Shown here piece after piece: positions 35,068 to 39,116 of a stretch of DNA of 39,116 bases. Each line of letters starts with the position of its first letter. Within the stretch, counting starts at the first letter, position 1. This DNA is from an uncultured Muribaculaceae bacterium (lineage in GTDB: Bacteria > Bacteroidota > Bacteroidia > Bacteroidales > Muribaculaceae), in contig CATJQX010000131.1 of NCBI GenBank assembly GCA_949742535.1, forward strand, positions 1 to 39,116. Direction: 5' to 3'. Under the pieces are notes generated by a model, which worked only from the letters and a program-made list of their open reading frames with translations, was not told the origin of the DNA and ran no database searches. Position numbers and translations under genes: made by a program.

Positions 35068-35637
35068 ATGGGACGCCGAAACCTGAAACCGGGGACGATG
35101 ATCTACCCGCTTCCGGCAGTGATTGTGAGTTGCGGAAGCTCCGTGGAGTCCTCTAACCTCATAACGGTGGCATGGACCGGAACCATCTGCACCAACCCGC
35201 CGATGTGCTATATATCCGTGAGGCCTGAACGCCACTCCTACCCAATTATCAGGGACAGGATGGAGTTCACGATCAACCTTACCACAGCGGCGATGGCACG
35301 TGCGACCGACTGGATCGGGGTGCGGTCGGGCCGGGAGTACGACAAATGGAAAGAGACCGGGCTAACACCCGTGGAGGGTGTGGCGGTAAGCTGCCCTTAC
35401 GTGAAGGAATCGCCTCTGAGCATCGAGTGCCGGGTGAGGAGCATAATGCCGCTCGGGAGCCACGACATGTTTCTGGCCGAGGTGGTGAATGTGCTCGCCG
35501 ACGAGAGCCTGTTTGACAGCGAGACAGACGCATTCATGCTCGACAAGGCCGGCCTTATGAACTACAGCCACGGGCAGTATTTCAGCCAGGGGGAACCTCT
35601 GGGGCGGTTCGGCTTCTCGGTAAAGAAAAAGAAATAA
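35068..35637 (+). CDS. flavin reductase family protein
   Basis: A 189-residue protein of the flavin reductase-like, FMN-binding split-barrel family. Typical features are the PLPAVIVSCGS start, NLITVAWTGTICTNPPMCYISVRP and the FTINLTT segment, which form the FMN pocket. Such proteins supply reduced flavin or act as oxidoreductases; the substrate is unknown. I use the ATG at 35068. The frame is open 11 codons further back, but that part overlaps pyrI. Close spacing on both sides suggests one transcript with pyrBI and glyA. Confidence 0.88.
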   Translation: MGRRNLKPGTMIYPLPAVIVSCGSSVESSNLITVAWTGTICTNPPMCYISVRPERHSYPIIRDRMEFTINLTTAAMARATDWIGVRSGREYDKWKETGLTPVEGVAVSCPYVKESPLSIECRVRSIMPLGSHDMFLAEVVNVLADESLFDSETDAFMLDKAGLMNYSHGQYFSQGEPLGRFGFSVKKKK

Positions 35638-35664
35638 ACAATCATATCAACAAACCATTCAACT

Positions 35665-36945
35665 ATGCAACGCGACAACGCTATTTTCGACATTATCAAC
35701 CGCGAGCATCAGCGCCAACAGAAAGGTATAGAGCTGATCGCTTCGGAAAACTTCGTATCAGACCAGGTGATGGAGGCCATGGGCTCCTGCCTCACCAACA
35801 AATATGCCGAGGGTTATCCCGGCCACCGCTATTATGGCGGCTGCCAGGTGGTTGACGAGGCCGAACAGCTTGCCATCGACCGTCTGAAAGAGCTTTTCGG
35901 CGCCGAGTATGCCAATGTGCAGCCCCACTCCGGTGCTCAGGCCAACATGGCGGTATTCATGTCGGTTCTCAAACCGGGCGATACTTTCATGGGTATGAAC
36001 CTTGACCACGGCGGCCACCTGTCACACGGAAGCCCTGTAAACTTCTCCGGCCTGATGTTCCGTGCCATCGGCTACAATGTGAACGAAGAGACCGGTCTTG
36101 TGGACTACGACCATATGGAGGAAGTTGCCCTGCGCGAACGCCCGAAACTGATCGTTGGTGGTGCAAGCGCCTATTCCCGCGAATGGGATTATGCCCGCAT
36201 GCGCAAGATCGCCGATGAGATCGGTGCCATCTTCATGGTGGATATGGCTCACCCGGCAGGCCTTATCGCCGCAGGCCTTCTCGACAATCCGCTGAAGTAT
36301 GCCCACATCGTGACCTCCACCACCCACAAGACCCTGCGGGGTCCGCGCGGCGGCGTGATCCTTCTGGGCAAGGATTTCGACAATCCCTGGGGTAAGACAA
36401 CTAAAAAGGGGGAGATACGCAAAATGTCGTCGCTGCTTGACTCGGCGGTATTCCCCGGCGTGCAGGGTGGCCCTCTGGAGCATGTGATCGCCGCAAAGGC
36501 AGTGGCCTTCGGCGAGGCGCTCACTCCCGAGTACCGCGAATACCAGGCACAGGTGAAAAAGAACGCAGCTGTAATGGCTCAGGCGCTCATGGACAAGGGA
36601 TACAAGATTATCTCGGGAGGCACCGACAACCACTGCATGCTTGTGGATCTGCGCACGAAGTTCCCGGAACTCACCGGCAAGGTGGCAGAGCGTGTGCTTG
36701 TGGAGGCCGACATCACCGCCAACAAGAACATGGTGCCGTTCGACAGCCGTTCACCCTTCCTTACCTCCGGCATCCGCCTCGGCACCCCCGCCATCACCAC
36801 CCGCGGCGTGCGTGAGGACAAGATGGGCGAAATCGTGGAGATGATCGACACTGTGCTGTCCGCTCCCGAAAGTCCCGCCACGATAGCAGCCGTGCGCGAA
36901 AAAGTAAACGGCATGATGGCCGACCGTCCGATCTTCGCATGGTAA
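35665..36945 (+). CDS. glyA: serine hydroxymethyltransferase
   Basis: GlyA is a PLP enzyme that converts serine and tetrahydrofolate to glycine and 5,10-methylene-THF, feeding one-carbon units to purine and thymidylate synthesis. The motifs [24 protein letters not shown] and [15 protein letters not shown] are all present, with Lys222 as the PLP lysine. Length (426) is standard. It starts at an ATG 27 bases after the flavin reductase gene. Confidence 0.98.
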   Translation: MQRDNAIFDIINREHQRQQKGIELIASENFVSDQVMEAMGSCLTNKYAEGYPGHRYYGGCQVVDEAEQLAIDRLKELFGAEYANVQPHSGAQANMAVFMSVLKPGDTFMGMNLDHGGHLSHGSPVNFSGLMFRAIGYNVNEETGLVDYDHMEEVALRERPKLIVGGASAYSREWDYARMRKIADEIGAIFMVDMAHPAGLIAAGLLDNPLKYAHIVTSTTHKTLRGPRGGVILLGKDFDNPWGKTTKKGEIRKMSSLLDSAVFPGVQGGPLEHVIAAKAVAFGEALTPEYREYQAQVKKNAAVMAQALMDKGYKIISGGTDNHCMLVDLRTKFPELTGKVAERVLVEADITANKNMVPFDSRSPFLTSGIRLGTPAITTRGVREDKMGEIVEMIDTVLSAPESPATIAAVREKVNGMMADRPIFAW

Positions 36946-36980
36946 GCGATCGGCGGCGATCCTGCCCCTGCAGATAAAAT

Positions 36981-37029
36981 GGCGCGCACGAGAGCGGCAT
37001 CGCAGATGGATGACGCGCTTGTGCGCGCC
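36981..37029 (+). other. GC-rich hairpin between glyA and plsC
   Basis: GGCGCGCAC (36981-36989) pairs perfectly with GTGCGCGCC (37021-37029), with a further AGCG/CGCT stem inside. A T-rich but broken tail (TCACTTTCATTTTT) follows. It may be a leaky terminator that lowers expression of the acyltransferase relative to glyA. Confidence 0.6.
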
Positions 37030-37055
37030 TCACTTTCATTTTTATAAGTACCGAG

Positions 37056-37784
37056 ATGAAACTGTTTTTGTACCGTATATTCCAATTGTTTGTGACACTG
37101 CCGGTGATATTGACCGCCACAGTGGTCACAGGTGTGATAACCATCATAGGCTCATGGTGCGGCGGTAGCCGCTGGTGGGGTTACTGGCCTCCCCATATAT
37201 GGGCCCGCATATGCCTGGCGGCATCTCTGGTGAGGGTAAAGGTGAGCGGGCGCGAGCATATCGACCCGAAAACCTCCTATGTGTTCGTGGCCAACCACCA
37301 GGGCGCCTACGATATATTCGCCATATACGGTTACCTGAACCACAATTTCAAATGGATGATGAAGAAGGAGCTTCTGAAATTCCCGATAGTGGGTGCGAGC
37401 TGCGCAGCCGCCGGCCAGATCTTTGTGGACAATTCCTCGCCGTCGGCCATCCGGAAGACGATGGAGAAGGCCGAGCGCACGCTCAGCGGCGGGATGTCGC
37501 TGGTGGTTTTCCCGGAAGGGTCGCGCACATTCACGGGGCGCATGCGTCCGTTCCGCAAAGGCGCTTTCCAGCTCTCAATGGAATTCGGGCTGCCGGTAGT
37601 GCCGGTGACCATCGACGGTGCTTTCGATGTAATGCCCCGCACCTCTTTTCTGCCGCGTTGGGGCACCATCCGTCTTACGATTCACCCGGCGGTGACAGCT
37701 CCTGCCAACGAAGCAGACCGCAAACGCGTTATCGACCAGTCGTATGAGGCGGTGCACTCTGCTCTCCCCTCCCGTCACCAGTAA
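37056..37784 (+). CDS. plsC: 1-acylglycerol-3-phosphate acyltransferase family protein
   Basis: A membrane acyltransferase of phospholipid synthesis that makes phosphatidic acid from lysophosphatidic acid. A hydrophobic N-terminal segment (about residues 8-33) precedes the catalytic NHQGAYD motif (His81, Asp86 of HX4D). The acyl acceptor motif FPEGSRT (Glu154) and a VPVTIDGAF motif follow. At 242 residues it is normal. Related families also acylate ornithine or other lipids, so the exact acceptor is not proven. It ends 12 bases before the next gene on the same strand. Confidence 0.92.
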   Translation: MKLFLYRIFQLFVTLPVILTATVVTGVITIIGSWCGGSRWWGYWPPHIWARICLAASLVRVKVSGREHIDPKTSYVFVANHQGAYDIFAIYGYLNHNFKWMMKKELLKFPIVGASCAAAGQIFVDNSSPSAIRKTMEKAERTLSGGMSLVVFPEGSRTFTGRMRPFRKGAFQLSMEFGLPVVPVTIDGAFDVMPRTSFLPRWGTIRLTIHPAVTAPANEADRKRVIDQSYEAVHSALPSRHQ

Positions 37785-37796
37785 AAAGAGAATCTA

Positions 37797-39116
37797 TTGA
37801 AAAAGACTTTTCTTACCCGGATACTATTATTGGCAACAGCGGCATACGCATGTATGGCATGCGCATGCACTGACAGCTACAACCGCCACGCCGACAAGAT
37901 GATGGCACGCGCGGAATCACTGATGGACGAACATCCCGACAGCGCCATGACCCTGCTCGACAGCATCGACAGCAAGCTGCTAAGAGGCGAACAACGGCGC
38001 GCACTCCACGGACTGCTGAGCACGCAGGCTCGCGATAAAAACTATATCGACCAGACGTCGGACAGCATCATGGCACCCGTAACGGAGTATTTCGACAGAA
38101 CCGACGACAAGTATCACCGGATGCTGGCACATTATTATCTGGCTAAGATATACTATTACAGAAACGAATATCCGGCCTCGACACTCGAAGTAGAGACAGC
38201 CATGGAGTGCCTGTCACAAGATATGCCTGATGAAAGCTTTTGGCGTGCCAGGATGTACAACGACATTGCCGAAATGTCATATATGACCTCGAATCACGCC
38301 TACAGTATTGCAATACGCAAAAAGGCAATTCATATGTTTGACAGCCTTAAATTATATGCGTGGAAAACAGATGCATATCTGTCTTTGATAAAATCCTATC
38401 AAGCCTACCAAAATTGGGACAAGACCGATTGCATGATAGATTCCGTAAGAGACAACTGCACTACCAAGTATCATGATATGAACTATAAGCTTATACTCAT
38501 TCATGATCTGACGCATAAAAAAGAATGGGAAAAAGCAGCCGAGCTGTATGTTCAGCTATGCGACAGCACCGATGGGTATGATATTGACAGCTATGATTAC
38601 GCATACATCTCATATCTCAAGACACAACTTGAAGATTCTACCTCGGCCAGGAAATGGCTTGAAAAGGCATACAGTATTACTAAAAATCGGGAAGACACAC
38701 TTAATATCTTGCATTTTTTATTTATGAATCATCTGGCTGTAAATCCAGACAAAGCATTACATGAATTATTTGAAGAATATTACCGGTTAGGGAATAGAGA
38801 GTCACAGTTCAGAATAAGCAACCATGTTGCATTAGGTTCCAACGAATATCACCGTGACAAGGCTGAAATGGAACATATGCATGCCGAACTAAGCAAAAAT
38901 CGCCTGATTATAGCTGTCATATGCTTTATATTGACGGTTTTGACCGCGATGCTTGTCTTCAGTAGGTTCAGACAGCGTAAAACGTCAGAACTTAATGAAC
39001 TGGCCGTACTGAACAATACCCTGCGCAATGACATATCTGTTCTTAACGACAATCTGCTCGCCAACTCACGCATGACGCAGGAGGCGACAGCATCGCTATG
39101 CGCCACACTCACCATC
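37797..39116 (+). CDS. TPR lipoprotein/membrane sensor, truncated by the window end
   Basis: An open frame of 440 codons with no stop before the window edge. A TTG start gives LKKTFLTRILLLATAAYAC, a signal sequence with possible lipobox cysteines (19, 22 or 24). Residues about 30-360 are helical repeats of TPR type, rich in Tyr and Asp (HPDSAMTLLDSIDS, LAKIYYYRNEYPASTLEVE). A membrane helix lies at about residues 370-391, then RFRQRK and a Leu/Asn coiled coil. This layout resembles Bacteroidota TPR sensors that carry a DNA-binding or kinase domain after the helix; that part is outside the window. Function is not known. Codon use becomes AT-richer toward the end. Confidence 0.75.
   Translation, partial: MKKTFLTRILLLATAAYACMACACTDSYNRHADKMMARAESLMDEHPDSAMTLLDSIDSKLLRGEQRRALHGLLSTQARDKNYIDQTSDSIMAPVTEYFDRTDDKYHRMLAHYYLAKIYYYRNEYPASTLEVETAMECLSQDMPDESFWRARMYNDIAEMSYMTSNHAYSIAIRKKAIHMFDSLKLYAWKTDAYLSLIKSYQAYQNWDKTDCMIDSVRDNCTTKYHDMNYKLILIHDLTHKKEWEKAAELYVQLCDSTDGYDIDSYDYAYISYLKTQLEDSTSARKWLEKAYSITKNREDTLNILHFLFMNHLAVNPDKALHELFEEYYRLGNRESQFRISNHVALGSNEYHRDKAEMEHMHAELSKNRLIIAVICFILTVLTAMLVFSRFRQRKTSELNELAVLNNTLRNDISVLNDNLLANSRMTQEATASLCATLTI

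Overview
The window looks like a chromosomal housekeeping stretch of an anaerobic Bacteroidota, most likely a Muribaculaceae-type Bacteroidales (inferred from gene content and protein style; no rRNA is present to confirm). Repeated matches to the Bacteroidota promoter form TTTG-N19-21-TAnnTTTG, weak Shine-Dalgarno sequences, DUF4296 and DUF6249 proteins, a long IleS, and flavodoxin, rubrerythrin and class III ribonucleotide reductase all point that way. I see no tRNA, rRNA, CRISPR array, insertion sequence or prophage.

Layout. 116-628 (-): flavodoxin. 824-8453 (+): purH followed by the rod-shape and elongasome operon mreB-mreC-mreD-mrdA(PBP2)-rodA. 8573-12509 (+): a Crp/Fnr regulator closed by a terminator, then an Omp85-type barrel without POTRA domains and an EptA-like phosphoethanolamine transferase. 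12801-17598 (+): nrdD-nrdG, rpmH (a 51-codon gene), rubrerythrin and pyrK, each unit bounded by a hairpin terminator. The direction then flips. 27672-17687 (-): alpha/beta hydrolase, a membrane-anchored MurF-like ligase, a Ddl-type ligase, ileS, a DksA/TraR-like protein, lspA, a DUF4296 lipoprotein and a small unknown protein. 27960-29258 (+): a DUF6249 membrane protein, an ECF sigma factor with a frameshifted 5' end, and a putative membrane anti-sigma protein. 29649-39116 (+): guaB, a double-parvulin foldase, pyrB-pyrI-flavin reductase, glyA, a PlsC-type acyltransferase, and a TPR lipoprotein/sensor cut off by the window end.

How the parts fit. The mre/mrd genes make the lateral-wall machine (scaffold, glycosyltransferase RodA and transpeptidase PBP2). 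LspA matures lipoproteins, several of which are encoded nearby. purH, guaB, pyrB, pyrI, pyrK and nrdDG together cover purine, pyrimidine and anaerobic dNTP supply. Promoter matches move several starts away from the longest reading frame (purH, nrdD, pyrB) and support non-ATG starts for the hydrolase (TTG) and the Ddl-like gene (GTG).

Most worth a second look: the hydrolase, TM-MurF and Ddl cluster, in which the soluble MurF N-domain is replaced by a membrane domain; the swapped GXHH signature in IleS, which predicts mupirocin resistance; the one-base lesion at the start of the sigma factor; hairpins between the mre genes; and a strong terminator lying inside the 3' end of a convergent gene.
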